Origin: FEN-680 sp036845225
GTDB taxonomy: Bacteria; Actinomycetota; Geothermincolia; Fen-727; Anoxymicrobiaceae
NCBI GenBank assembly: GCA_036845225.1
Contig: DAIUEJ010000067.1
Coordinates: 1-7,963, forward strand
Length of the DNA stretch: 7,963 nucleotides
Reading direction: 5' to 3'
Positions within the stretch are counted from its first letter, which is position 1. Each line of letters begins with the position of its first letter. A program made the translations under genes and the position numbers. Below are positions 1 through 5,582 of the stretch, piece by piece. The notes beneath the pieces were generated by a model. That model had not been told where the DNA came from, did no database searches, and saw only the letters and a list, made by a program, of their open reading frames with translations.

Positions 1-41
1 TCTCGCGACACACACGAAGGCGTGGTCGGGTCTGTCGCGGG

Positions 42-50
42 TGGTAGAAT
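42..50 (+). promoter_or_regulatory. Candidate extended -10 promoter element
   Basis: TGGTAGAAT contains TAGAAT (45-50), one mismatch from TATAAT, preceded by TG one base upstream (42-43), which is the extended -10 arrangement. No good -35 hexamer lies 16-18 bases upstream (GTGGTC at 22-27 is poor), as expected for extended -10 promoters. It would give a leader of roughly 95 bases before the ATG at 154. Inference from motif only. Confidence 0.4.
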
Positions 51-142
51 GCTTCTATCCGGATGCAGGGCGGCCCGCGGCCGGGTGAAATCCTGGACCA
101 GCCTGCGTCCTTGCCGTCAGAGCGCGACCAAGGCCCCTCAAG

Positions 143-149
143 AGGAGGT
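143..149 (+). promoter_or_regulatory. Shine-Dalgarno site deciding the start at 154
   Basis: AGGAGGT lies 4 bases before the ATG at 154. It is the strongest ribosome-binding site in the leader and rules out the earlier in-frame ATGs at 22 and 49. Confidence 0.8.
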
Positions 150-153
150 AGCG

Positions 154-1317
154 ATGTTCTGCACAAACTGTGGGAAAGAAGTTGGCGATAACGCTTTCTG
201 CCCCCACTGCGGCACTCTCGTAAAGGCTGCCGACAAGGCAACGCCTTCCCCTGCGCCCGTCCCCACTTCGACAGCCGTTGCACCGGTGGGGCCGCCACCG
301 TCAATGTCGCCACCGCCGGTCGCCGCACAGCCGGGCCCGCCCGCCGCGAAAAAGAAGAAGCGCTGGCTCGTCCCTGCGATTGCGACCGTGTGCGTCCTGG
401 CGATTGCGGCTGTGGTCCTCGCGCTTGTATTCGTGGTGTTCGCGAGCCCGTCCCCATCGGCAACTGTCGAGAGCTTGTTCAAGGCACTCGAAAGCAAGAA
501 CGCTCAAAACCTCTATGCCTTGCTCGACATGGAGCCTTTCAAGAGTAAGCCGGGCCTCGAGGCTTCCTTCAAGGCGGACATGGCCAAGAGCATCAAGGAT
601 ACGAACGTCAAGTTCAAGGATGCGAAGTTCAGCACCGCCATAAGCGGTGATACAGCGACCGTCAAGGTGACTGGCGGCACAGTCCAATACAAGGGTGCCG
701 ACGGCAAGTTGCAGACAGGCTCTATCAGTGAAGATTTCGGTAAAGAGTTCTACGTGGTGAAGAAGGACGGCAAGTGGCTCCTCAGCCAGAAGAACTTCGC
801 GAGCGAATTCGCCAGGCAGGACCTGAAAATCGCCGACAAGACGCTGCAATCGCTCATCGATGAGTACCAGAAACTGAATAGCGATGTAATTAGTGCATTC
901 AGCGATTTCAGCGGGATAACAGGTTTTCAGGAGCTCGACACAAAGTTCAAAGAGAAGTCGAAAACGGTCACCGCCGAAATAGACGCCTTCCTGGTAAAAG
1001 CCAATAAACTCAAGGCCGACTACGAGGCCGTTGCCAAACTCGAAGGCGCCGAGGATTTCAAGGCTTACGCGGACATAAGAATCAACGAGGTCGACGACCT
1101 GATCGCGATCGGCAACAAGTTGAAGGTTTTCCTGAACGAAGTCGGCGGAGTAATCAGCGGCTGGGTAACCGCTCCCCCGGCGAGCCAGGCGGCAGTGACC
1201 CAGGCGCTCAACGATGTCGCTAACAAGTACGAGGCAGAGCTCAACACGCTGGAGGAGGACTACAAGAAGCTTGACGCTGAGGCAGACGCCTTGATGAAAG
1301 ACCTCGGGCTTGAATAG
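154..1317 (+). CDS. Membrane-anchored protein with N-terminal zinc ribbon and extracytoplasmic C-terminal domain
   Basis: 387 residues from the ATG at 154. This start is chosen because AGGAGGT lies just upstream and the zinc ribbon begins at once; the open frame back to 22 gives an unconvincing Arg-rich extension. Seen in order: a zinc ribbon (Cys3, Cys6, Cys16, Cys19); a Pro/Ala-rich linker, about 30-65; a basic stop (KKKKR, 66-70); one membrane helix, about 71-96; then a soluble region. Residues about 102-215 (helix, then beta-rich with GDTATVKV and KDGKWLL) resemble small NTF2-like or DUF4878-type domains of bacterial lipoproteins and anchored proteins. Residues about 225-387 are charged and helical, probably coiled coil. 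Inferred topology is ribbon inside, C-terminal part outside. It stands alone on this strand and converges on the 115-residue zinc-ribbon gene. The ribbon, linker and TM layout is common in Gram-positive bacteria, but the specific function is unknown. Confidence 0.88.
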   Translation: MFCTNCGKEVGDNAFCPHCGTLVKAADKATPSPAPVPTSTAVAPVGPPPSMSPPPVAAQPGPPAAKKKKRWLVPAIATVCVLAIAAVVLALVFVVFASPSPSATVESLFKALESKNAQNLYALLDMEPFKSKPGLEASFKADMAKSIKDTNVKFKDAKFSTAISGDTATVKVTGGTVQYKGADGKLQTGSISEDFGKEFYVVKKDGKWLLSQKNFASEFARQDLKIADKTLQSLIDEYQKLNSDVISAFSDFSGITGFQELDTKFKEKSKTVTAEIDAFLVKANKLKADYEAVAKLEGAEDFKAYADIRINEVDDLIAIGNKLKVFLNEVGGVISGWVTAPPASQAAVTQALNDVANKYEAELNTLEEDYKKLDAEADALMKDLGLE

Positions 1318-1419
1318 CAGGGAAGGTCAATCGTGATGCTCGCGTTCGCGCGTCACCCGTGCGACGCAGCGCTGCTCGGTTGCGTGGAGGTCGGTCGTAC
1401 AGCTCGGATCACTTCTTGA
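1318..1419. other. Convergent intergenic region with GC-rich inverted repeats
   Basis: This 102-base gap separates two convergent zinc-ribbon genes. It holds an imperfect hairpin at 1333-1356 (GTGATGC pairing with GCGTCAC, one G-T pair, about 10-base loop) and a perfect palindrome GCAGCGCTGC at 1366-1375. Neither is followed by a T-tract, so a Rho-independent terminator cannot be claimed. A bidirectional termination role is only plausible from position. Confidence 0.35.
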
Positions 1420-1767
1420 TCAGGCCGGATTCTTTTTTCCGCACTTACCACAGAAACTTGTCTCAAGAGCAATCTGAGTACCGCAGCCAGTGCAGAATTT
1501 AGCCTGCCCTGCTGGAGGAGTCGCCACAGGGTTGGGGGTCGTTCCACTGGCAGCGCTGACTACTGGCGGTTGAGCGACTGGCGGTTGCATTGTTGGCTGT
1601 TTCCGCGCACCAGTAGTTGTAGACAGAATCGTCCCCACAATCACCAGAACTAGTCCGATTACACCTATAACCATCCCTATCGCCATGCTTACGAACAGCC
1701 ATACCACAACACCTATCAGCAACAGTATTGCGCCAGCCCCTGCCACGGGATTGAGTTTCTTCCCCAT
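1420..1767 (-). CDS. Small two-TM protein with C-terminal zinc ribbon
   Basis: 115 residues from the ATG at 1767, picked over the upstream in-frame ATG at 1812 because GAGGGGAG (1773-1780) sits at the right distance and the sequence then enters membrane segments directly. Two hydrophobic helices (about 8-26 and 28-48, Gly/Val/Ile-rich) form a tight hairpin. A Pro/Gln/Ala/Thr linker (about 57-88) follows, then a C-terminal zinc ribbon (Cys92, Cys95, Cys106, Cys109). The order is reversed relative to the convergent gene at 154-1317, whose ribbon is N-terminal. It lies 111 bases after the GMC oxidoreductase on the same strand and could be read through from it. Base composition is lower in GC than the oxidoreductase. 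Function unknown; such ribbons usually bind zinc for protein-protein contacts. Confidence 0.8.
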   Translation of the reverse strand: MGKKLNPVAGAGAILLLIGVVVWLFVSMAIGMVIGVIGLVLVIVGTILSTTTGARKQPTMQPPVAQPPVVSAASGTTPNPVATPPAGQAKFCTGCGTQIALETSFCGKCGKKNPA

Positions 1768-1878
1768 GATTTCTCCCCTCGAGTATGAACCCTGGCTGGT
1801 ATTCCCATGCACCTGCTCCAGCGCCGAAAGGCTCCATCGCGAGCATCAGTATCCCGTCCCCGAAATGCCAGTTACTGT
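1768..1878. other. Intergenic spacer between oxidoreductase and zinc-ribbon gene
   Basis: 111 bases with the 115-residue gene's ribosome-binding site at one end. I see no convincing promoter pair and no hairpin with a T-tract, so whether the downstream gene has its own promoter is open. Confidence 0.4.
1773..1780 (-). promoter_or_regulatory. Shine-Dalgarno site deciding the start at 1767
   Basis: On the minus strand the sequence reads GAGGGGAG, then 5 bases, then the ATG at 1767. It supports the 115-residue product over a form 15 residues longer. Confidence 0.7.
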
Positions 1879-3441
1879 TCAAGCCTTTTTCCCTCCTGTG
1901 TTCGCGGGCGCCCTCCCGGCGAGGGCCTCCAGCCTGTCGTCCACGAAACCCGCGCACCTCATCGCGAGAGCGAATATCGTCATCTGCGGGTTGACCCCGA
2001 GTGAGGTCGGCACGACGCTCCCGTCGCAGATGAAGAGGTTCTCGACGTCCCATGTCTCTCCAGTGTGCCTTACCACGGACTGCTCCGGGTCGCTCCCCAT
2101 GCGGCATGTCCCCAGTGGATGGTATGCGCTCGCGGCCCTGTAATCCGAGGCCTTCGCCTTCCGCTTCTTGAATTTCGCGAGGTCCGGGGGGCGCATCTCC
2201 GGAAAGCTCGCGGTCGGCGTGAACACGCTTTTCGCCCCGACGCTGAACCATATCTCCGCCTGCAGTTCGGTCATGAACTTGAACTTCCTCACGTCTTCTC
2301 CCTTGAGGCCGTAGAAGACGAGGTGCCGCTGGGGGTCTCGCGGGTGCGGGACGACCCTGCCCGTGGAGCAGTGCTCCGAGAGCATTCCCCCGTATATCCC
2401 GAAGTGCGGGTACTTCCACATGAACTCCGCGAGGCGCCTTCCCTTGTACGGCATGCCCATAACGATGCCGAGGGGAGGCGTCGTGCCGCCCTCGAGCATG
2501 ACGCCTTCGTCCGCGAACTCGTCCACGCAGGTCGCCTGCGGGATTCCCTTCGGGTTGCCGAGCTCCTCGTCCATGAGCGCCACCGTGCCGTTGCACGGAT
2601 GTATCGTGAGGTTCTTGCCCACCTGCCCGCTGGAGTTGCACAGCCCCTGGACCAGGAGCATGCGCGGTGTGTGGAGCGTGCCCGCCGCCAGTACGACCAC
2701 GTCCGCCTCGACCTCTATCCCCGGTCCGCGCGCGTCCCGCTCAGTGTCGGGGAACCGGCCCTTGACGCCCACCGCCCGGCCGCCCCTCACGACGACCTCG
2801 TCCACCATGCACTCCGAGTAGACCTCGCATCCCGCCTTCACTGCATCCGGTATGTAGGAGACGTTGGTGCTCTGCTTGGCGTCCGACGGGCAGCCGAAGC
2901 AGCACACCCCGTACCCCTCGCAGTCCTTCGCGTTTCGCGCGAGCATCCCGCCCGACAGCCCGAGCTTCCTCGCGCCCTCGAGGAAGAGGAGCGCGTTCCT
3001 GCCCGTGACCTCGGGGTCAGCCTTCTGCACGAACAGGTACTCCTCGACCGCGCTGTAGTAGAGGCCCATCTCCTCCTCTGTTATGTCCGTCAACCCCGAG
3101 TCCAGGTGCCATTTCTTGAGCACCCGGTGCGGCATGCGGAAACAGGTCCCCGAGTTTATTGTCGTCGTGCCGCCGACGGTCTTCCCCTGCGGAAGCAGGA
3201 ACATCGGCATCCCCATCGTCATGACCTGGCCGCCGTACCAGTACATGTTCATGAAGGCGTAGTCCATCCTCAAGTTGAAGTCGTCGCGGGTGAAGTGGCG
3301 GCCCGCCTCGAGGACCAGGACTTCGCGCCCGGCCTCGGAGAGCTCCTTGGCGATGGTCGCGCCTCCCGCGCCCGAGCCTACGACCACGACCTCCACCGAG
3401 AGCCTGACGTCACCGGTTATTTCCCCGCGGGTGTGTATCAT
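1879..3441 (-). CDS. GMC-family FAD-dependent oxidoreductase
   Basis: 520 residues, ATG at 3441 with a strong GGAGGGAG site upstream. Predicted to oxidise an alcohol-type group on an unknown substrate with FAD. Seen: an N-terminal dinucleotide-binding loop GSGAGG (22-27) with acidic Glu45 ending the second strand; a GMC signature-like segment GKTVGGTTTIN (86-96); a C-terminal catalytic block HPLGTCRMG starting at His441; the FAD-contacting DGS at 473-475; and NPQMTI with Asn484. A His/Asn pair at this spacing is the arrangement in cholesterol oxidase. A Cys cluster (Cys174, Cys180, Cys181, Cys184, in a CCFGCP context followed by AKQS) matches the pattern seen in the long-chain alcohol oxidase-like branch. 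No signal peptide or Tat motif is visible, so it is probably cytoplasmic or peripheral. It overlaps the 161-residue gene by four bases (ATGA) and is translated after it. Substrate class (alcohol, sterol or sugar) cannot be set from sequence. Confidence 0.93.
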   Translation of the reverse strand: MIHTRGEITGDVRLSVEVVVVGSGAGGATIAKELSEAGREVLVLEAGRHFTRDDFNLRMDYAFMNMYWYGGQVMTMGMPMFLLPQGKTVGGTTTINSGTCFRMPHRVLKKWHLDSGLTDITEEEMGLYYSAVEEYLFVQKADPEVTGRNALLFLEGARKLGLSGGMLARNAKDCEGYGVCCFGCPSDAKQSTNVSYIPDAVKAGCEVYSECMVDEVVVRGGRAVGVKGRFPDTERDARGPGIEVEADVVVLAAGTLHTPRMLLVQGLCNSSGQVGKNLTIHPCNGTVALMDEELGNPKGIPQATCVDEFADEGVMLEGGTTPPLGIVMGMPYKGRRLAEFMWKYPHFGIYGGMLSEHCSTGRVVPHPRDPQRHLVFYGLKGEDVRKFKFMTELQAEIWFSVGAKSVFTPTASFPEMRPPDLAKFKKRKAKASDYRAASAYHPLGTCRMGSDPEQSVVRHTGETWDVENLFICDGSVVPTSLGVNPQMTIFALAMRCAGFVDDRLEALAGRAPANTGGKKA

Positions 3442-3923
3442 CTTTCTCCCTCCCCCCGGGATCGCTCCACCGCCTCCGGCGCGGCGTCCCTGGGCGGCAG
3501 GGGCCCGCCGTCCCTGGTCACGAGCCGCCGCTCGGATTCCTCTTTGAGCGCCTGTATGTCGAACCCGAGGAGACCCTGGACGTCGACGCGGGAGTAGTAA
3601 GCGCTCACCGCCGGCGTGGCGAGGAAGTAGAGGAACTGGTAGGCGAGCGCGCCCTTCGCTCTATAAAGGCGCTCGAGCAGGGCAGCCTGCGAGCCGTAGT
3701 CGAGCCGCGGGAACAGCCGCCCCTTCCTCACAAGCGAGTATAGGTTCAGGGTGAGGAAGGCCAGGTTGGAGACGACGCGGAACTCCGGGATCCCTTTCTC
3801 GTGCCAGTCGGCCAGGAAGTCAACGGAGGCCTGCAGGTCCGCGCCGGGCAACTCCCCGACGGCATCCACGCCGAGCACGTGGGGCGTGATCGCCCTTACG
3901 GTCTCCTCAACGATCTGTAGCAT
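3438..3923 (-). CDS. Putative small partner subunit of the GMC oxidoreductase
   Basis: 161 residues, ATG at 3923 with AAAGGAG seven bases upstream (3931-3937). The stop overlaps the oxidoreductase ATG as ATGA, so the two are translationally coupled. The protein is mainly helical, with aromatic and Leu-rich stretches (FLTLNLYSLVRKGRLF near 55-70; GALAYQFLYFLATPAVSAYY near 91-110), and has a charged, Pro-containing tail. There is no signal peptide, Tat motif, cysteine or cofactor motif. Known context: several membrane or periplasmic GMC dehydrogenases have a separate helical small subunit (gluconate 2-dehydrogenase subunit 3 type), and some alcohol oxidase-like members carry such a region at the N-terminus. 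That this is the equivalent here is inference from coupling, size and position; residue-level homology is not proven. It could instead be a dedicated folding partner. Confidence 0.8.
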   Translation of the reverse strand: MLQIVEETVRAITPHVLGVDAVGELPGADLQASVDFLADWHEKGIPEFRVVSNLAFLTLNLYSLVRKGRLFPRLDYGSQAALLERLYRAKGALAYQFLYFLATPAVSAYYSRVDVQGLLGFDIQALKEESERRLVTRDGGPLPPRDAAPEAVERSRGEGER

Positions 3924-3930
3924 GGTGCCA

Positions 3931-3937
3931 CTCCTTT
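3931..3937 (-). promoter_or_regulatory. Shine-Dalgarno site of the 161-residue gene
   Basis: Minus strand AAAGGAG, then 7 bases, then the ATG at 3923. This is canonical spacing and fixes the first gene of the two-gene oxidoreductase operon. Confidence 0.7.
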
Positions 3938-4004
3938 GCGGTCATCTTTCTGTCAGCCTTGCGGCTGGCACGTTCTCGACCTCATCCACATCTTTCTTCT
4001 ATCA

Positions 4005-4109
4005 ATGCCAGTCTATCCTGCGGTGGAGGCCTTCGATAGACGGAACCTCGGGCTCCCAGTCGAGGAGGCGAGAGCGGCGCTGCAGATGGCCAGCCAGGCT
4101 GGCTGGTAG
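4005..4109 (+). pseudogene. Possible 3' remnant of a lost gene (34 codons)
   Basis: The frame reads MPVYPAVEAFDRR, then a helix-like Ala/Glu/Arg/Leu segment ending MASQAGW and TAG. Codons carry G or C at most third positions, as in the neighbouring GC-rich genes. No Shine-Dalgarno site precedes the ATG, and the frame stays open further upstream with a sequence that no longer looks like protein (His, Ile, Phe and Leu mix). This could be the tail of a gene removed during the rearrangement that placed the low-GC block, or chance. Low confidence. Confidence 0.2.
4090..4106. repeat. Short inverted repeat
   Basis: CCAGCCAGGCTGGCTGG has 6-base arms (CCAGCC and GGCTGG) around AGGCT. There is no T-tract on either side. 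It could be an operator or a hairpin in the leader of the oxidoreductase operon, or chance in GC-rich DNA. Confidence 0.3.
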
Positions 4110-4174
4110 ACTGGAGAAGGTTGGTGCGGGGAGAACTTACACCACTTGACGGGACGTGGCCCGCCGACATTCTG

Positions 4175-4363
4175 TCAGTAGTCTGGCTTGAAGACACCAA
4201 CTGAACCTAAGAACAGGTTTAATTCTGGATGCTTCATTTCAACTTCTAGGTGCAGTTTTGGTTGCCTATATGACCGAACGATTCCATCTCCGAGTATTGT
4301 CCAAAAAACCAATAGAAATGTGGCTGCTGCAAGGGCCACTGTAGCCCAAGTTAAGCCATCCAT
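4175..4363 (-). CDS. Short single-TM protein, probably truncated
   Basis: 62 residues from the ATG at 4363. One membrane helix (about 5-26, TWATVALAAATFLLVFWTIL) is followed by a short soluble piece with a PKLHLEVEM strand-like segment and an abrupt stop. Many bacterial hypothetical proteins start this way (short N-terminus, one TM, then Arg and PKL leading into a beta-rich domain) but run well past 100 residues. Here the frame ends just where base composition returns to GC-rich, so I read it as a 5' fragment of such a gene. It lies 3 bases after the stop of a 32-codon ORF in the same frame. The start has only a weak purine-rich site (GAGAGCGAG). Its present function, if any, is unknown. Confidence 0.5.
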   Translation of the reverse strand: MDGLTWATVALAAATFLLVFWTILGDGIVRSYRQPKLHLEVEMKHPELNLFLGSVGVFKPDY

Positions 4364-4366
4364 ATG

Positions 4367-4465
4367 TTACTCGCTCTCAAGTTCAGCACTGATGCTCGCA
4401 AACTGCTGTAAAGGTTGATACTGAGGTTGACTGGTTGGTGTGACTGGAGGCTGCTCATTGGACAT
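4367..4465 (-). CDS. Pro/Gln-rich 32-residue micro-ORF
   Basis: ATG at 4465, TAA at 4367-4369, with a good AAAGGGGA site about 9 bases upstream (4475-4482). The product is rich in Pro, Gln and Ser (begins MSNEQPPVTPTSQPQYQP, ends ISAELESE), resembling the Pro/Gln linkers next to zinc ribbons in this window. It has no TM or cysteine. The next ORF's ATG at 4363 is in the same frame, with only TAA and one His codon between. The two may be coupled genes, or one gene whose N-terminal linker is split from its TM segment by a single nonsense codon. Confidence 0.5.
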   Translation of the reverse strand: MSNEQPPVTPTSQPQYQPLQQFASISAELESE

Positions 4466-4538
4466 ACTTCAACATCCCCTTTCGTTAGTTGCCGCTGATA
4501 GTTTTGACTCTGGTTAATCGTGTTTATGAATACAGACT

Positions 4539-5081
4539 TCAACCAGCAAGATCTGAGCCGCAATAACGGCACTTGATTGCTGCAGCTTTGATAGTCTCTG
4601 CGCAGTAGGGGCAGGTCTTGGTCTCTGAAGGGTCGCCACCAGAACTTACGCTCCCTACAACATTAGAAATGGCACGTTTGATTTCACCAGATATGCGAGA
4701 AGCTAGTTGTCTATTTGCTTTCGTCTTCATACCTACTTTGAACGCAAAGCTATATCCGTTGCACAATGTTACAACTACGCCACACCCACCTCCGACCAAT
4801 CCACCTAGAACACCAGCCAGTGCGGCACTGCCAACCGTCGCGCCAGTTTCGTTCGTGCCAACATTGGAGATGTCACATACGGGGAACTGAGCGGTCCAAC
4901 GTCTCTTACTCAGGTCGTTGCCTGCAATGACGAAGGCCTGATCGCCGATTATTTCAATACGAGAGTAGGACATGTTTATGGGGGGCATTCTTCCAGGAGT
5001 GGGATTCGTAAGGGGGTAATCAGTCGTCAAGGTAAGGAACCTCCAAAAGATTCTGGATTCAGGCGAATCAACGACTTTCAT
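4539..5081 (-). CDS. Glycine-rich protein with C-terminal zinc ribbon
   Basis: 180 residues from the ATG at 5081, chosen because GGGGGT sits just upstream and an extended -10 at 5113-5121 would place transcription initiation after the alternative GTG at 5147. Seen in order: an N-terminal mixed region with beta-like strands (about 38-72, including SRIEIIGDQAFVIAG and RWTAQFPV); a hydrophobic Gly-rich stretch (about 78-106, with ALAGVLGGLVGGGCGVVV) that could insert in a membrane or pack as a glycine zipper; a helical stretch (about 118-145); a short linker; and a zinc ribbon with CPYC (157-160) and CRYC (171-174). The ribbon is nearly the same as that of the 130-residue protein upstream. A PH-like fold for the N-terminal part is possible but unproven. 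Low GC. Function unknown. Confidence 0.8.
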   Translation of the reverse strand: MKVVDSPESRIFWRFLTLTTDYPLTNPTPGRMPPINMSYSRIEIIGDQAFVIAGNDLSKRRWTAQFPVCDISNVGTNETGATVGSAALAGVLGGLVGGGCGVVVTLCNGYSFAFKVGMKTKANRQLASRISGEIKRAISNVVGSVSSGGDPSETKTCPYCAETIKAAAIKCRYCGSDLAG

Positions 5082-5189
5082 GAGACCCCCAGCCTTTGAG
5101 TTGAGCAAGCAGAGTATATCACGGCGGGCGGCGCTCAAGCCTGTCACGCGCTTCTCCGACCAAGGCCGCTAGAGCGTCCGTCAAGCATT
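5082..5189. other. Intergenic region within the low-GC block
   Basis: 108 bases between two zinc-ribbon genes. It holds the extended -10 and the ribosome-binding site described for the 180-residue gene. No hairpin followed by T residues is seen after the upstream gene. Confidence 0.4.
5113..5121 (-). promoter_or_regulatory. Candidate extended -10 promoter for the 180-residue gene
   Basis: On the minus strand the sequence reads TGATATACT: TATACT (5113-5118) with TG one base upstream. No good -35 lies at 17 bases. It is 31 bases upstream of the ATG at 5081. It suggests the low-GC genes leftward can be expressed apart from the methyltransferase operon. Confidence 0.45.
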
Positions 5190-5582
5190 TCAGTTGTCCA
5201 GCCTCTTCTCTCCCAGATCCGACCCACAATGCTTACACTTAATCGCTTCGGCTTTAATGGTTTCAGCGCAGTACGGACATTTCTTAGTTGCTTCTTCTGC
5301 GGGTGGAACGGGGGGTTGCTCAGTAACTGCCGCGACAGGGTGCTTAGACGCCAGCTGTGTCGCTGGAACAGAAGTCTGAATCCGATACGGCTCTAGTATT
5401 TTGATGATATTCCTCTTTAGCCCTCCGGGTGCTTTTATGTTGAAATAGTATCCTTGACCAGTATCGCCGACCTGAACCGATGCTATCTTGAACTTATCAC
5501 CCGAACCCGCTACTGCCATTATGTAAAACACGCCTGGGATGATACAGAGACACAAGAGAAATATTGCAATAATGTCTATCAC
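5190..5582 (-). CDS. Single-TM protein with C-terminal zinc ribbon
   Basis: 130 residues if started at the GTG at 5582, which overlaps the methyltransferase stop as GTGA; an ATG at 5627 would add 15 residues read from inside the methyltransferase gene and rich in Arg/Gly. Seen: a hydrophobic helix at 2-24 (anchor or uncleaved signal), a short beta-like region (about 30-66, with KIASVQVG and GYYFNIKAPGG), a Pro/Ala/Val linker (about 72-97) and a zinc ribbon (Cys102, Cys105, Cys116, Cys119) ending in a charged tail. The ribbon is near-identical to that of the 180-residue protein but the DNA differs at many positions, so this is not a recent duplication. The start is translationally coupled to a GC-rich gene, although its own base composition is clearly lower. 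Function unknown; the ribbon probably faces the cytoplasm or mediates assembly. Confidence 0.78.
   Translation of the reverse strand: MIDIIAIFLLCLCIIPGVFYIMAVAGSGDKFKIASVQVGDTGQGYYFNIKAPGGLKRNIIKILEPYRIQTSVPATQLASKHPVAAVTEQPPVPPAEEATKKCPYCAETIKAEAIKCKHCGSDLGEKRLDN

Larger units (their letters stand above)
3924..4174. other. Gap between low-GC block and oxidoreductase operon, with a possible gene remnant
   Basis: About 250 bases, GC-rich like the oxidoreductase operon rather than the block to its right. It should hold the operon promoter, but I cannot identify a good -10/-35 pair. On the + strand, a 34-codon frame from the ATG at 4005 to a TAG at 4107-4109 has GC-rich third positions and an Ala/Glu/Arg helix-like composition (AVEAFDRRNLGLPVEEARAA), but no ribosome-binding site. 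It may be the leftover 3' end of a lost gene. Longer frames here are low-complexity and unconvincing. Confidence 0.4.

Noticed and set aside
75..125. GGGTGAAATCCTGG in the leader of the first gene recalls part of a cobalamin riboswitch.
   Set aside because: The rest of the conserved core (the CCCGC and CTGT block and the B12 box) is not present, and the downstream gene is not a cobalamin or transport gene.
22..153. In-frame 44-residue N-terminal extension of the first zinc-ribbon protein.
   Set aside because: Arg-rich and poor as protein, and it lacks a ribosome-binding site; AGGAGGT directly precedes the ATG at 154, and the candidate -10 at 45-50 would exclude a start at 22.
1333..1375. Hairpin and palindrome between the convergent genes as a Rho-independent terminator.
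   Set aside because: No T-tract follows on either strand; recorded only as inverted repeats.
1499..2641. 380-codon minus-strand frame overlapping the oxidoreductase and the 115-residue gene.
   Set aside because: Out of frame with both, rich in Arg and Gly, and without domain motifs.
2065..3597. Long plus-strand open frame of 510 codons opposite the GMC oxidoreductase.
   Set aside because: It mirrors a GC-rich gene, is rich in Arg, His, Pro and Ala, and has no recognisable motif; the minus strand carries all the GMC motifs.
3982..4200. 72-codon minus-strand frame between the cassette and the oxidoreductase operon.
   Set aside because: Low-complexity Ser/Pro/Arg sequence, no convincing ribosome-binding site, and it overlaps the end of a better-supported frame.
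4510..4546. CTGGTT...AACCAG inverted repeat after the 180-residue gene as a terminator.
   Set aside because: Only a 6-base stem with a 25-base loop and no T-tract.
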